From the NCBI GenBank assembly GCA_949752795.1, contig OX457064.1, forward strand, positions 106,245,454 to 106,309,453: 64,000 nt of DNA, in the 5' to 3' direction. This stretch comes from Hyperoodon ampullatus. Its lineage: Eukaryota; Chordata; Mammalia; Artiodactyla; Ziphiidae. The notes beneath the pieces were generated by a model that was not told where the DNA came from, searched no databases, and saw only the letters and a list, made by a program, of their open reading frames with translations. Made by a program: the position numbers and the translations under genes. Positions within the stretch are counted from its first letter, which is position 1. Each line of letters opens with the position of its first letter. Shown in pieces: positions 1 through 12,988 of the stretch.

Positions 1-1539
1 TGCTGCGGAGCGTCGCTGGCTGTTCTCAGCCGGCTCTTCTGTCACAAGCCTGGGTCGGCCACCAGGAAACCGGGAAGGAGGGATCCTTCAGAACAGGAAG
101 CAGTAGCTGGGGAACCCGCCTTCCCAGCGTCCCGGCCCTGGGCCCGCCCCACCCCCCACCCCCCGCCGCTCCGGGGATCGTCCTGAGCCCCACTGACCAG
201 GACTTCATGGCTCAGAAGCCACCAGAAGGCAAAGGGTGAAGGGGCCACGCCCCAGTGGCCGCCCGGCCTGCACGCTCGGCCGCCTGCTCTGTGCGCTCAG
301 CCTTCCCAGGTGGGAAGCGCTCAGCCCAGGGAGAAAAGGGTGCGCATCCCAGGGAGTGAAGGGGCCCCTGCTCTCACCAGAGCCACTCTTCTAAATTTCT
401 AATCAGGACCCAGAACTAGGCTGCGTCCTGCCCCTGCCCGCAGGGCTCGGTGGGGACCGTGAGGCTACAGAACATGGGGCAGCCCTGGCGGGAAGTCAGG
501 AAGACTCAGACTCCAGGGGGCTGAGCTCTCCCGAGAAGGGAACCTGTCAGAACGTGTTAATGTGAAGGACAGAGGGGCCCCTGGGCCCAGCCGGAAGCTC
601 TTCCTGGCGCAGGGGTTGCTCCACAGCGATAAGGAGTTGTTTTCGTTGGCTTACAGTTGCTGCTAATTTTTAGCAACACTATAGAGCAAAGAGCTGTTTC
701 TCCACCAAAACTCCCCTCCACCCGGCAGGCCCCAGAGCCAAGCAGCACCCGAGGGGGAGCTGCCTAAACACCTGGACTCGGGGCTGGGTATCTAGAACCT
801 TCTTCCTTTATCCCCGGAGTCCTGGGCTGCTGCTTCTAGCCCCTCCTCCAAGAAGGAGGTGAAGCTGAGGCTTGGGAAGGGCTGATCCGAGGCATCACCG
901 CCCGTCCCTTCCGACGGTTGCCATGGTTGGCCTCAGGCATCCATGAGGCTGCAGGAAACACGGCTGTGGGCTGCGATACAGCAGGAGAGAGTGGGCTGAC
1001 GTGGAAGACAGAAATTTTTTTTTAATGTGCAAACAGTTTAGGGAACCAACAGACAAAAGGAAAAAGAGGAGACAATCCAACAAAGGCTGGAAGAGCAAAG
1101 GGAGCTGATAGGATGAGAGGAGGAGTGGAGGGAGAACAGGCCGCCGATTAGCATCTGAGCGAGAGAGCGAGGACCAGACCGAGAAGGCCTTGGGGGCTCT
1201 CAGGACGTGGCTGAGGGCACTGGAGGGAGGGCAGGCAGCTGCCTGGGACTCGGACACCCAGCCCGGCCAGGTGGGGACCTGGGGACAGAAACGTGACTGA
1301 AACAGACAGGACAGGGCAGGTTGAGGACCGCAAACAACCACGAGAGCAAATACTTACGGGCATCATCACGGCCAGTGGCATCCGGAACTTCACAGAACCG
1401 CAGGCATCAGAGGACCTGAGCAACCATCCAGCCAAGGCCTTCGTGCCCAGGGAGGATGGCAGCTGACCGCCGGGGCCAAGGTCTCCCCGGGTCCCTCTGT
1501 TGCAAGCTCTTTCCCCAGCACCACTCACCTGCCTCTTGT
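1..1539. other. GC-rich intergenic sequence, no gene recognised
   Basis: The first 500 bp are GC-rich with scattered CpG. The rest is mixed with short G-rich and poly-T runs. Open frames on both strands are low-complexity and lack family signatures or splice-bounded structure. EN2 would be expected to the left by synteny, but nothing here resembles engrailed coding sequence. Confidence 0.5.
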
Positions 1540-1680
1540 TGATTACATAGTTATTTTTATTGAGATGTAATCGGCGTGTAACATTATACTCGTCTCAGGT
1601 GTACAGTGTAATGATTCAGTATCTGTATATGTTGCAGAAGGACGTGATGTGCAGCTTGATGACCACAGTGAACAGAACCG
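1540..1680 (+). mobile_element. L1-type 3' end fragment (old)
   Basis: The stretch resembles the common mammalian L1 3' tail reading tattgagatataattgacat, then aacattatattagtttcagg and tgtacaacataatgattc. The match here is diverged and the element is truncated on both sides. Confidence 0.6.
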
Positions 1681-1977
1681 CGCTGCCTCCAGGAAAGCGG
1701 CTAGAGAGCCAATCTGAACATCCGCATCACGAGAAAAAGGCGTGGTCACGAAGTGAGGTGATGGAGGTACTAGACTTGCTGTGGAGATCATTGCACAATA
1801 TTTTCAGCCTGCTTTTCAAATACGCAGTCACACTTGAAAACTGGGATCAAGAAACCTGGAAGGAGCAGGAATAACGTTGAGAGTGGGAAGGGTCAACACT
1901 GGAGAGAAAACACATGGGACAGGAAGCAAGAAGGGGCGGGACTCGGGCTGTGAGAGAAGGTTGAGGGGGCAGAGAGC

Positions 1978-2407
1978 AGGGAGGATGGGGGGACGATGCT
2001 GGGAGGATGGGGGGCAGGTGCTGGGAGGATGGGGGCAGGTGCTGGGAGGATTGGGGGGACGATGCTGGGAGGATGGGGGGACGATGCTGGGAGGATGGGG
2101 GCAGGTGCTGGGAGGATGGGGGGACGATGCTGGGAGGATGGGGGCAGATGCTGGGAGGATGGGGGGCAGAGATCAGGGAGGATGGGGGCAGATGCTGGGA
2201 GGATGGGGGCAGGTGCTGGGAGGATGGGGGGCAGATGCTGGGAGGATTGGGGGGACGATGCTGGGAGGATGGGGGCAGATGCTGGGAGGATGGGGGCAGA
2301 TGCTGGCAGGATGGGGGCAGGTGCTGGGAGGATGGGGGCAGGTGCTGGGAGGATGGGGGCAGAGAGCAAGGAGGATGGGGGGCAGGTGCTGGGAGGATGG
2401 GGGCAGC
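1978..2407 (+). repeat. G-rich minisatellite, about 21-bp unit, about 20 copies
   Basis: Tandem copies of gctgggaggatgggggcagg(t) run with variants ending gacgat, cagat or caggt and unit lengths of 20-24 bp. The array is strongly G-rich on the plus strand with repeated GGGGG runs. Because the unit is near 21 bp, open frames of 140-190 codons appear in several frames; they are artefacts of the repeat. Confidence 0.95.
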
Positions 2408-3369
2408 GGGAGCCAGGCTAGGAGCCCTCTTCGTCCATGAAGGCTGGTAGACGCAGAGCAGGAGTTGGGGAGGAGGAGGTAGATTTGGGGTGGGGGCAGT
2501 ATGGTGAAAGGTGATGCAGCAGAGATGCAAATGCCAGGGGGATGTGGGACAGGAAGACAGCCCCAAGGAAGTGGCAGAGGCAGTGAGGGTCAGCTTCCTC
2601 CGTGCGAGCTCACTGGGACGCTCAGAGCATCTTGGGTAAAGGAGGGATGACTGTCCATCCGTCAGTAACCCTGCTGCCCTGGGATGTAGGAAAAAGCGAC
2701 AGGAAGAGAAAATTCAGGGGAAGATCGACTTTTAATTTATGAAAAGGGAGAAAGAGTCCAACTGCCCACCTTTTCATTTAGATTATTAGTTAGATGAAGA
2801 AATAATCATGTGCTGTCCCATTCTTTTGGGTATATATTACTGGAAAAGTATGAAATTAGTCTATTTGGGGGGTATACGTCCCTCAGAATTCTTAATTTTG
2901 TAAGGAATTCTGGCAATGCAGGTCCCGAAGACCCAATGGTCACATCTCCCTTTGCCACCAAAACATAGTAGGTGGAGCTTACAGTTGACTTATTTGTAAA
3001 TATTTCTTTTAAATCTGAATGTTGGTCTGAAGGATTTCTTCAAGCAGCCTTGTTACTAATTTTACAGTGCTCCCCCCAAAAAAGAGCACTAGTAGTTGGA
3101 TTTTTGGGGGTTTTTCTCAGTTGAAAGGAATCTTCTAATTCCCCCTGGTAGAGCAAGTCTGTTTATGGGGTTTGGATTTGTGTTTTGTATTATCCATAAA
3201 GCTTTTTCCATTTCCTAAAGTTTTGTAGCTTTACTAATAGTAGCAAATGTAGTCGATTGATCTTTTTGGAAGCATTTCAGGATGAAATCATGGATTAGTA
3301 TTCATTTTAAGACTGGAGGCTAAGGAGGGGAGAAGTTGAGCCAGACCAGCTGGTCAGCACCTCTGACAG
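2408..3369. other. Unannotated intergenic sequence
   Basis: A G-rich tail of the minisatellite passes at about 2.7 kb into AT-rich unique sequence. No exon, RNA gene or recognisable repeat was identified. Confidence 0.4.
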
Positions 3370-3465
3370 GAGTACCAGAGTGGGGCTCTAACTTGCTGTG
3401 TGGCCTCGGACCAAACCGATAGCCTCTCTGTGCCTCATTTGTCCTCTAAACAAGACTGCTTATTT
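3370..3465 (+). mobile_element. MIR SINE fragment
   Basis: The core cttgctgtgtggcctcggac followed by agcctctctgtgcctcattt matches the MIR central domain (tgtgtgaccttgggcaagt, then cctctctgtgcctcagtttc). Confidence 0.7.
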
Positions 3466-3478
3466 CTATTTGCTTTAG

Positions 3479-3925
3479 GGCAGGAGTTCTTCACCGGGGT
3501 TCTGTGAATTTCGGCAGGAAAAATTCATCCTTGCTCTCCTCATCTCTCTCTAACTGAAATTTACCAGTTCTTTTCATTATGAAATAGACATAATGATGCT
3601 ACAGCAGGATCCTATTGCCTGTGACATTGTTGCCAATTTAAACCACGATATTTTTGTATCATGTTACAATTGTTGCAGATAATAATATCCTTTCTGCTCT
3701 GTGTCTGCTGCTTCAGAATCAGTGATTAGACCTGCTGCTGGACCTTGTTAGTTAACGTATCAGTAAAGAAGCACGCATCACAATTAAAATATATTTTGTA
3801 ACTATTTTAATCTAATTGGTTTCCTTGAGGTCTTGTGTATTTCATTTTACGCATTTAAACATCTTTGTCTAAGGAGGGTTCCCGGGGCTGCCATGGCGTT
3901 AAAAAAAAGGTCAAGAGGCTCTGCT
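3479..3925. mobile_element. Probable old DNA-transposon remnant
   Basis: It starts with ggagttcttcaccggggttctg and ends with a ggggctgccatgg...aaaaaaggtcaaga-like segment. This resembles hAT/mariner-type non-autonomous elements whose ends read gggttcttaacc and aaaaaggttaagaac. The interior is AT-rich. The subfamily was not assigned. Confidence 0.4.
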
Positions 3926-3929
3926 TAGA

Positions 3930-4535
3930 GGGGTATTGAGGGGGTTGAACATTTGCTGAAGGACCAGCGGCTCTTTAGGGCAAAAAGGAGGAAAGGCAAG
4001 TTCAGAGAACAGTGTTGCTATTGCAACGATGAACTCAGTGAAATGGCTCTTGGGGGCTAAAGGGCTCTGGGGTGACTTCCTGACCCGTCCGTGTTCAGAG
4101 CAGCCAGTTCCTGCAGGATGGCGTCTGGGCACTCCTCCCGGGTCTGACTGTGCTGGCACCCATGGGCACCGCATCAGCCACCAGCGCCCGTCTGTGTCGG
4201 TGACCCGAAGTCGACGGCACGGCCCTGTCTGGTGCTCCGCCCCTGCCGCCCACGCAGCGCACAGTGGGCGGTGTCCTTCTGCCACACTGCCATGCGCTTC
4301 CCTGTCGTGATCTTAGAGACATGTGGCCCTGGACAAGCCCGGGGTGCTACCCCCGAAGTCCTGCTCGTGGTGAAGCAAACTCGTGTCGACGACTGTGCGG
4401 GGCTGCCTAGGGGTTCTGGACCCACTTCCCGCGTCAGACACCAGGCACCCCAGGGGGGCGCTGGCGCTGCAGTCAGGACACCTGGGCCTCTGACCCTGGT
4501 CACACTTTCTTTCCAGACCCTGGTTTCTTTTTCCT
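3930..4535. other. Unannotated intergenic sequence, CpG-containing
   Basis: Moderately GC-rich with scattered CpG between 4.08 and 4.46 kb. The overlapping frames on both strands have no recognisable domain. Confidence 0.4.
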
Positions 4536-4654
4536 TTAATTTTTTGGCCACACCGCGCGACATGTGGGAGCTTAGTTCCCCAACCAGGGATTGAACCCAG
4601 GGCCTCCGCATTGGAAGCACAAAGTCCTAACCAGTGGACCGCCAGGGAAGTCCC
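4536..4654 (-). mobile_element. CHR SINE (CHR-1-like, short form)
   Basis: Read on the minus strand it runs gggacttccctggcggtcca, ctggttaggac, box-B-like gggttcaatccctggttggg and ends in a ggccaaaaaatt tail. CHR SINEs derive from tRNA-Glu and are typical of cetaceans, hippos and ruminants. Confidence 0.92.
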
Positions 4655-6163
4655 AGCTCCTGGTTTCCTCATTTCCAAGTGGAGGTAATAACTGTACTTC
4701 CAAACTAGGTCATTGTGAGTGTGACACCACATGGTGCCCCTGGAAGAGGTCTGTAAACTGTAAAGGGCTGTGCCATGTTCACCACCAGCGCTGCAGTTAT
4801 CAGAGCAATGGGGCACTCACAGGGCAGATGGGGAGGGATGTGGCGTGGCCCAGCCCGACTCTGGGTGACCAGCTCCCCAGCCCACAGCCCGGGAACCGCT
4901 CCAGGCTGGTGTGGGTTGGTCCATGTTCTGTTGTCCTTGGACTGAAGATAAAGGAATTTGCCCAACAGGGCAGGGCTCTCCTGGATGCCAAATCTCCCCA
5001 GGAGGACGGGTGGTGTCCTAGGGCTCAGAGGGCATCGTGGGTAATAGGGACCTAAGGCCTCCCTGGACCGTGAGGAACTTGCCTCATGAGGGCCATGTGG
5101 GGACCCAGGGCAATTCACATGCCCTTATGCCAGCACTCCCGCTTCTGGAGATTCATCCACAGGGAATTCCCTTGAATTTTCTAAAGACTCAGCCACCAGA
5201 ATTCTCCTCTGCTTGTTCACAATAATAAAAATATTGAAAATAATCTAAATGACCTAACATAGGAGATTAAATACATGTGACGTGTGTGATACAGGAGGTA
5301 AACACTTGGCAGCCCCCAGAGTTCATGGTGTAGAAGAAGATGGAACGACATGGAAAGGATCTCACAACACGTTAAGTGAAAAGGCCAGTCACGGGGCAGG
5401 AGGAAAGACGTCGAATTCACATCCATGTACCCACACACATATGTGCACAGGCATGCATACATGAGGTAAACAATCAGCTGGGTGATGAAGTTGAGAAAAG
5501 TTTTCTTTTCTTTTTAAAAAAAATCTATGTTTTCTAAATACATGTATTTCTTTTTACTTATAAGAAAGAATGTAGGGGGTTTTGTGGTTTTCATTTTGTT
5601 TTGTCTGGTTTTAAAGAAGGAAAGGCACGCTAAAGAGGCGGAAATGCCCTTCTCTGCAGTTTTCTTAGTCGGGGCAGACTGAGGTGGCCACGGTCACCCA
5701 CCTGTCCCGGCCCCATCTGCTCTGGTCTGAATGGCACCTCCAGAACATTCAGAGGGCCGAGGGTTTCCACGGTGTGGCCCCGGTGGGCCCCAGAAAGAGA
5801 GAGCAGGGGGCAACAGGCACTTAGGTGGTCCTGGATGTGGTCTCCCGAGAAGGATGGGGAGAAAGACCATCAGTGTCCACTCAGGGGGCTCGCGACCGCA
5901 GAGGCCGAGCCGGCAGGTAAAGCAGCAGAACAAGGCTGGAGGTCCACGCAGTGACCCGTAGATAAAAGAAAGTCCGCTGGGCAGGGTCCCTCAGTTCCCA
6001 GGCTGTGGGAGGCTCCCCCTGCCAGGCTGCCAGGACACAGGCTGGTCACAGGTGCACCATCAGACACAAACATAAAAGCTCTAAAGGGATCACAGAGCAT
6101 CCAATTCCTCATACACCCTCAGCTCTGTAAGAATCTAAAGTACCCAATAAAAAGTCATGCTTT
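4655..6163. other. Unannotated intergenic sequence
   Basis: Mixed composition with a short CA-rich run near 5.43 kb and T/A-rich sequence at 5.50-5.62 kb. Nothing coding was recognised. Confidence 0.4.
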
Positions 6164-6356
6164 GGGGACTTCCCCGGCAGCCCAGTGGTTAAGAATCTGC
6201 CTTCCAATGCAGGGCATGCAGGTTCGATCCCTGGTTGGGAAACTAAGATCCCATGTGCTGCAGGGCCACTAAGCCCACGCGCCACAATGAAAGATCCCGA
6301 GTGCTGCAACTAAGACTCGATGCAGCCAAATAAATAAATATTTTTTTTAAAAAAGA
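6164..6356 (+). mobile_element. CHR SINE (long form with extended 3' domain)
   Basis: It begins ggggacttccccggcagccc, carries a box-B-like ggttcgatccctggttggg and then the extended domain ...ccacgcgccacaatgaaag..., and ends in aaataaataaat and an A-rich tail. It is the last CHR SINE before an 18-kb stretch without any. Confidence 0.92.
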
Positions 6357-7900
6357 AAAATACTTAAAAAAATTAAGTGCTTTCTACTGTACTGAAATTT
6401 ACCAAAACTAGATGAAATAATTTTCCAATCTGAGCTTGTGTGTCGCTTGACTCTCAAGTAATGCCCATGTCCCAAGCCCCCAGATGATTGCAGTTCCACG
6501 AAAGCCCAGATGGTGGGTCCCCCAGGAGGTCCAGCCCTGGCGTGGCCCCTGGGTGCATGTGGAGGCCCTGGGGGCCGGATGGGGCCCCCTCAGCATTCCT
6601 GCCAGTCCTGCTGCAAAACCAAGAACAGACTGAGATCAGGCCGTTCCCTGTCCCTCGGCTGAGGATACGTCCACCTGCAGGGAGGCTCTTCCACTGAGGT
6701 GTCCCTGAGGGCTTCGGGGTGAAGACACCTCTGTCCTCAGCGTCTGGCACCGGGCAGGCTTCATGATCTCCTTGCCTTATCAGATTCCTTCTCTCACTCC
6801 TACCAAAGGCCACGGACAGGAGAATACATTCTCCAAATCCAGATGCTGTCGTTGGCAGGGCTTAGTGTCAGCATTTCCTCACCGTCTCCAGCAGGGCCCT
6901 TTCCGTCTCTGCATCCACTGCTGATGTCAAAGGGGCTGGTCGCCTGGGAAGAGGTGACCCTTGCAGGAGGAAGACAGGAGACCAGTCCTGGTCCACCCAA
7001 GGAGGCACCAGCTCTCATGCCAAAGACCCTGCCGAGGCCACCCTCACCTCCCCGTTCCCACATCGGGGTCCCGTTCCACAGGGCATGGAGGGTGCCCTGC
7101 TCACGGGCATGGCCACCTTTCCTTGTGTCCCTCTCAGCACCCACCACGGGGCCTTGTCATGTGCAGGGGCCAGCTGGGCACAGCCAGGTGTGCAGAGAGC
7201 AGGGGCATCTCAGCTCTGGAGGGCTTGACTGGGGGGGAGTCGTGATGGGGACTATGAAACGAGCCCAACACAGGGCAGGTGCCAGGCGTCCGGCAGTGGT
7301 GCCGGCTGACGTGGCCACCTGGATCGCGGGGCAGAGTCAGGTCACGGGCCCGCCTGCTCCAAGTCTGCGGGTGGTTGATGGGCTTCAGGGAGCAGGTAGG
7401 TTTGGGCACATTGCTAACTCAGATCTGACTCTGAAGCTCCATTTCTGCTGCCAGACTAAGAGATGGGCCGCCAGCCAGGCTGCCTCCCGGGGTTCAGATC
7501 AATGAAAACAAATGGGAGACAGCTCCCGCCTCCCTGTGTTCACAAGGCTTTGTGTGAGCCCAACGCGCTGGCCAGCGGAGAGTTCTGCTCCCATGGGACC
7601 CAGGAGACGACCAAGGGGCTGCCCCGCCCCGGGCCCCGCTCCCCTCACCTGCCCGGGGCGCCCCCTCAGTGCCCGTGCTCTGGGGCTCTGCGCGGGTCAC
7701 GTGACAGCCTCACCGGAGAGGAGTAGGGTCTCTGGTCCCCCTGCTTGGGCCCTGAGTCCTGGGGTGGCTGCAGGTCCTCAGTGCCCGGTTAGTGCAAGAA
7801 AGGGAGCTACCACTGCTGGGAATGAGTCACAGGAAGGACAGAAACTAAGGCTCTGCTGGATCTGAGCCTCAGACACTAAGAAGAAGGAAAAGGATTTCTA
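6357..7900. other. GC-rich intergenic sequence
   Basis: GC-rich with local CpG near 7.5-7.7 kb. A 220-codon plus-strand frame at 6843-7505 is proline/serine-rich, has no domain and lies in sequence where stops are rare. I do not call it a gene. Confidence 0.4.
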
Positions 7901-10301
7901 AACAAGAAAAGAGTATTCCTTTCTCAGGGCTGAATGTATCGTACCCTTAATCCGAATGGACAATCAGCAGCTTGTCCTCGGCTTTGTTTTAACACAAACG
8001 CGGCTCCAGATGCTTCTCTTTCTGTGGAAGGACCTTGCATAGCCCCAGGAGGAGGATGCCAGAACGGTTGACATGAAACAATCACAGCACACCTACAGGC
8101 ACACGGGTCAGCCTATCTACAGCTGACCCAGACCCTTGGGGTTTTCACTCTCAAAACTGGTCCAGGTTTCAGTGCCCACAAAGTGTACAAAATGGAGCTA
8201 ATATGCAACATCTGCTGTTCACCATTTGGGGGTATTGCTTAAAAAAACCCACTCAAGTGACCCTTTAATCTTAAGGCATTAATATTTAATCACAGCTTTG
8301 ATTGCATATAAAGGCAGTTCGAGGGTATGTTTTCACCTAAAGGTCTAATAATTTAATAACACTTATTGAAGCTGCATTTGTATTAGATTTTGCTCTGTTT
8401 TAATACCATGTTGCTTTAAATAGGGTCCATTTTTAATGGGGACCAAAGAGTCTATTTTTTGGTTCTCTGCTTTCTTCTACAAACCACAGGGCATGAAGAT
8501 GCTTAATCAGGGCCCTTTGATGAAGAACAACAAAGCCATAAAGATCATTTCTATCAGACAATGAAGATCACCTGATTGAAATCTTCTCTCTCTCTGTGGA
8601 CAATGGCGTCACCCCCAGGATTATCGTCACCTTTCATGGGCTGATATCAGAGAACATGCAGCAGAGAAATCCCCACTTGTTCAGAAAGCAGCTTTGAGGC
8701 AAACCTTTAATATAAAATGTGAGGATACATTCTAACTCTTCAGGTGCCAACCTCTCTATTCAAGAAGTTTGAAATTGGTATTAATATTTTAACTTATCGC
8801 TCACAGGATCTTTCCGAGTCGTAGCCACACTTAATTAGCTGACATTGGGTTTCCAAAGTTCCATTATGTAACTTACATTCCTTAGATGTTGGTTTATTAA
8901 CAATCCCGAAAGGAGAAAGAAGTTACGAGAATCTTTGTCTGCTCTAAAGCAAGGCATGTATGCCTCTGACTTGCATCATAGATCAACCAAGTTGGCAGTT
9001 CAGGAACTTTGTCCGACACTGTGGTTCAATGCAATACAACTCTATTTTACATATTTAATTGCTTACGTCATTCTTTTGGGCTATTATGTATTGGGCTACT
9101 TTGCGCTATTGTTTGGTGGGGGGGATACAATTTTGACCCACAGTTCCTTGAAATCTGAGTTCCACAATAATAAGCCATATTAGAATAACATTCTAATACA
9201 TTTCCCATGTAACCTCAGAGCATTTTTTGTTTTCCAGTAACTTCTTAACGAATATGTTTCATAAATATTTTGCTGTTGTGTTTCTATGTGTGTTATGATG
9301 TAGGGTATATTTTTTCTTTCTCGAAAATCTTGAAAATCAAGATGGGAATAATTTTTTCGCTTAAGGAATTAAAGAAATTTCTGGACACTTTTTTTCTGGG
9401 ATCACCCTGGAGCGGACCTGTCTGTGTCCTGACTATATTCATATCTATGTATGGAGGTCTGTAGGCTGCATCTACGTACCTATGTTTCTATCTACCCATC
9501 CATCTCCGGAGTCCCCTGAGAATCGGGAAGGGCACAGACCTGTATCTGATGTTTTAGACTCCACTTCCACAAATTGTCCTTAGGAAGCAAAGCTTGATGT
9601 TTCAGGTGATGGCCCTAAAGACAAGTGAGCCAATATTATATTAAATTTAATCACCGTCTCCTTTGAGCAGGGCAGGTCTTGAAAATGGACAACAAGAGTG
9701 GATCCTGCTTCCACAGCAAATACATGTTTAGAGCAAGGGGCAGCAAGTACGAGTCCCAGAGGGAACCACGCCACTTCCTGCCTCGTTTCCTGGGTAATTC
9801 AAGGGCAACGACTTTCAATTTCATTCATTGCCTTTGACCTTTTATTTATTTGGTTCCTTGCTCTAATAGCAAATAACCTGAGGAATTTAAGAAACTTATA
9901 AAGGGAAATTAAATTATAGGTTAAAAATCATAATAAAAACACACATATCTAATGGGTATCCTTTTTATTGTAACAGTATAATATCGTTGTTAATTGCATT
10001 TTGGTATAAAACTATGAAATATGCCATTGAATGGGTTTCAAGATTTAAGATTAGCTCATAGATTGGTATGAGATTTTAAAACAGGCTACACAATCACATC
10101 AAAGACTGTTTTTTTCTCATATTCCATTACAATGTGAATTTTAAGATTGATATAGAGTTTAAAATATTTATTTAGATAATGCTATTACATATATGAATAA
10201 ATATCAGCCAAGCAGAGAAATAGGTATAAAAAATATAGCCAGTTATTGAATTTTTTTTTTAGGGCTTGCTTTAGTAAATCAAGTATTGATCTCTCCCATT
10301 T

Positions 10302-10400
10302 GGGACTTTGCTCTATTCCACTCTCCACTCCTCGGTGAAATGGACTCATTGGTCTTGGCTTATTCTTAGCAAATCGTAATCCACATAACAAAATATAAGC
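10302..10400 (+). repeat. 99-bp duplicated block, copy 1
   Basis: It starts gggactttgctctattccac and ends caaaatataagc. It matches 11834-11932 without gaps, 94 of 99 positions identical. The flanks do not match. The repeat family was not recognised. Confidence 0.9.
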
Positions 10401-11833
10401 TGTTCATCTCAGCCAATTTGGTCTTTTCTTTATGAGAAGAGGCTCACAGAAGTCTTCCATGGAGACCCAAAAAAACCATCTCATAAAAGTACGATTTGAA
10501 ATCATCCACCTGAAACACATCTTCTCTCCACATTATTTTAATACGCATTATAAACCTCTCCCCACCTTTTCTCCCGAGATTCTCTTCTGACCCAGAATTA
10601 GGTGCTTCTCATGGACTCTAAGAAACTTTTCTGTCACACTCTAGGTGTTGTTTTGTTTCTTTTTCTTCCTTTTTTTTTTTTCTGGCTTTTTGCTTTTGCT
10701 TTGTTTTTGGTCAATAAAAGTCATTAAAAGTCAGGAATGCGTTTGCAGGCCTGGCAAAGCCAGCAGTTAGCTACTCTCTCATTATTGTTCATTAGCAAAA
10801 GCAGTGCAGCCTCACCACACCCAGAGGGAAACTTAAGAGTCATCGCAGCCATAAGAAATGCAGTGGCTCGCTCAAATGTAGTGTTAATCAGTAACTACAA
10901 ACCCTTACATGCGTTTAACACGTTCGATCTGGAAAGAAAAAAATTATCTAAGTCATGAGATATTGAAAATCTTGCAAGAGACAAGATTATTTTTACTGGG
11001 AAGTAAGAAAAAACTGAAAAGCCCTATTTAGCAAAACCTTAAGATATTCCCCATCAGAGGCAAGATGTTTGGTTCTCTCCAGTCAAAGCAGAAGCCTCAA
11101 TATCCATGAGAAACAGCCATGAGTGGAGGGAAGGCATACCTCCCCACGGTCCTTTAGGTGGGAAACAAAAGCCCAAAATCTCTTAAATTCTACGATTAGC
11201 ATTAGCACTGTCTAGATGTGAGAATTTGTCAGATTTACCATGGAGGGTATGGAAGGACCGCAGCCGACACTTCTACAATCACGAATGTTATGGTTTTCGA
11301 GGGAACTCCGTGCCAGTGTCTCTACATGTTCCCGTGAAGAAACAGTTTAGTGCATTTACCAAGGAAGCCTAAGTTAGGAAAATGTTTATGACTCATTTTT
11401 TGAAATACTAAATTAAACTTAAATAGCTAAGTTTACTAAAGTTATAGGGATTATGTTTTAAGTCACAATTTTACTACCCTACAGAAAAATGATGCTAATT
11501 ATTCTTAAATCCTATTTCCATTTTTTATCAGTTGCATGCAGTGCAGCCTCATTGGGTTATAATATGTAGGATCTATACTACTTAGCCAGCTACAGACATA
11601 TCAAAAAATCACAAACCTTCTCAGTTTTCCCAAATAAATGAAATTAACTTTAAAAATCTAACTTTTAATAAGAGTTGAGGTGGGAAAAGGAGAAGAATGG
11701 AAACCTCTTTCTCTTCATTTTGGCAAATTTTTCTAAATGTAAGAATTGTTTCCTCCTGACGAGTCAGTTGAGTGGCTTAAGTAATGTGCTTTCTAGGCCA
11801 TCAGGTAACATATGGCAAATAGTTTTTGTTTTG

Positions 11834-11932
11834 GGGACTTTGCTCTATTCCACTCTCCACTCCTCAGTGAAATGGATTCATTAGTCTTGGCTTATTCTTA
11901 GCAAATCATAATCCACATAACAAAGTATAAGC
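11834..11932 (+). repeat. 99-bp duplicated block, copy 2
   Basis: It is in the same orientation as copy 1 with a constant offset of 1532 bp. The five differences are all transitions. Confidence 0.9.
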
Positions 11933-12988
11933 ATCCTACCTAGTAAATTCTCAGAGACAACAATGAGAAGTTCTTCTTTAAAACAAGTGTAAAATAGGTC
12001 CTGACCTTTTAAATGATTAAAGTTATATTCCAATGAATGTAAACTTAACAGAGACAATGAAATCTCCAAGAGTGAGATTATTACTACACTCTGTTATTAA
12101 TGTGGTCAAAAGGCAATTTTCCATAAGTTCCCACCTCTCCTTCCACCTCCACACCTACAAAAACATCCATAGAAAGAATGATAGGTAGGCTAGTAGTAAA
12201 ATCCACACGCTAAATGTTAGGTGAAAGTCTTTAAGAAACAAAGGCACGACAGGAGAGTTTGCAGCAAAACAAAACATGGTCACTGGTATCATCCTTTAAG
12301 ACTACATGATAATAAATATATGAATAATAAATCAACTTTCTAAATCATTTGAATTCAGGATGTATGCATCAGAAAGGCCAATATAGTTACTGTTCCCTGT
12401 AAAAGTACTCACTGTTTTTTATGCATTTAATTAAATTTTAGAAATTAAAAAGTTTTTAAACTTAAGGTTTCTAGAAATTTAAATTTCATTCCTGATATAA
12501 AGTGAGTTCGCTTCTTTCAGTGATAGCCATACAGCCCAGAAAAATTAACCTGGAATTTGCAGCAATATGTTTTCTTAATTTCATGACTAATCAAGTATCT
12601 ATGAAATCAAATCAAGTTTTTATCAAACAGAACACTATACTTGTATATGTGCATGAAATATACAGTACACGTTATTAAATCCTTATTTCATTTATGAAAT
12701 GTCTTCACTTTTTTCCTATTACTGAGTTAAATGCTTTCCTGCCAAGCCTGTTTGTATCAAAATCTACAAAAGTAATTCGTTTCATGCACTCCTCAGCTTC
12801 ACCTATAGAAAGAATTGGGGCTCGTCATGCCAAACAAGAGATCTTCAATAAAATATCAAACATGAGACAATGCAGTATGAACAAGAGACGTAAAGTTTCT
12901 TCTCATGAAGAAACATGAAGACAGAAATGCAGACATTGACCTTGGGGGCTGTGACTTGTCTCTCCTCTAACTAGCAGCACCGTCATTC

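Larger units (their letters stand above)
7900..12988. other. AT-rich repeat-poor sequence downstream of CNPY1
   Basis: AT-rich, almost free of recognisable repeats, with no open frame resembling a gene. It includes the CNPY1 3' UTR just left of 12989. The two copies of a 99-bp block described separately lie here. By synteny this is the EN2-CNPY1 interval, where distal regulatory elements are plausible. Confidence 0.45.

Noticed and set aside
1877..2450. Open frames of 140-240 codons on both strands over 1.85-2.57 kb
   Set aside because: They arise because the minisatellite unit is near 21 bp, so all frames stay open through the repeats.
6843..7505. 220-codon plus-strand frame
   Set aside because: No recognisable domain and no splice context, in GC-rich DNA with overlapping long frames on other strands and phases.
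1..12988. EN2 coding exons, expected near CNPY1 by synteny
   Set aside because: No homeobox-like or engrailed-like translation occurs on either strand; the gene should lie outside the window.
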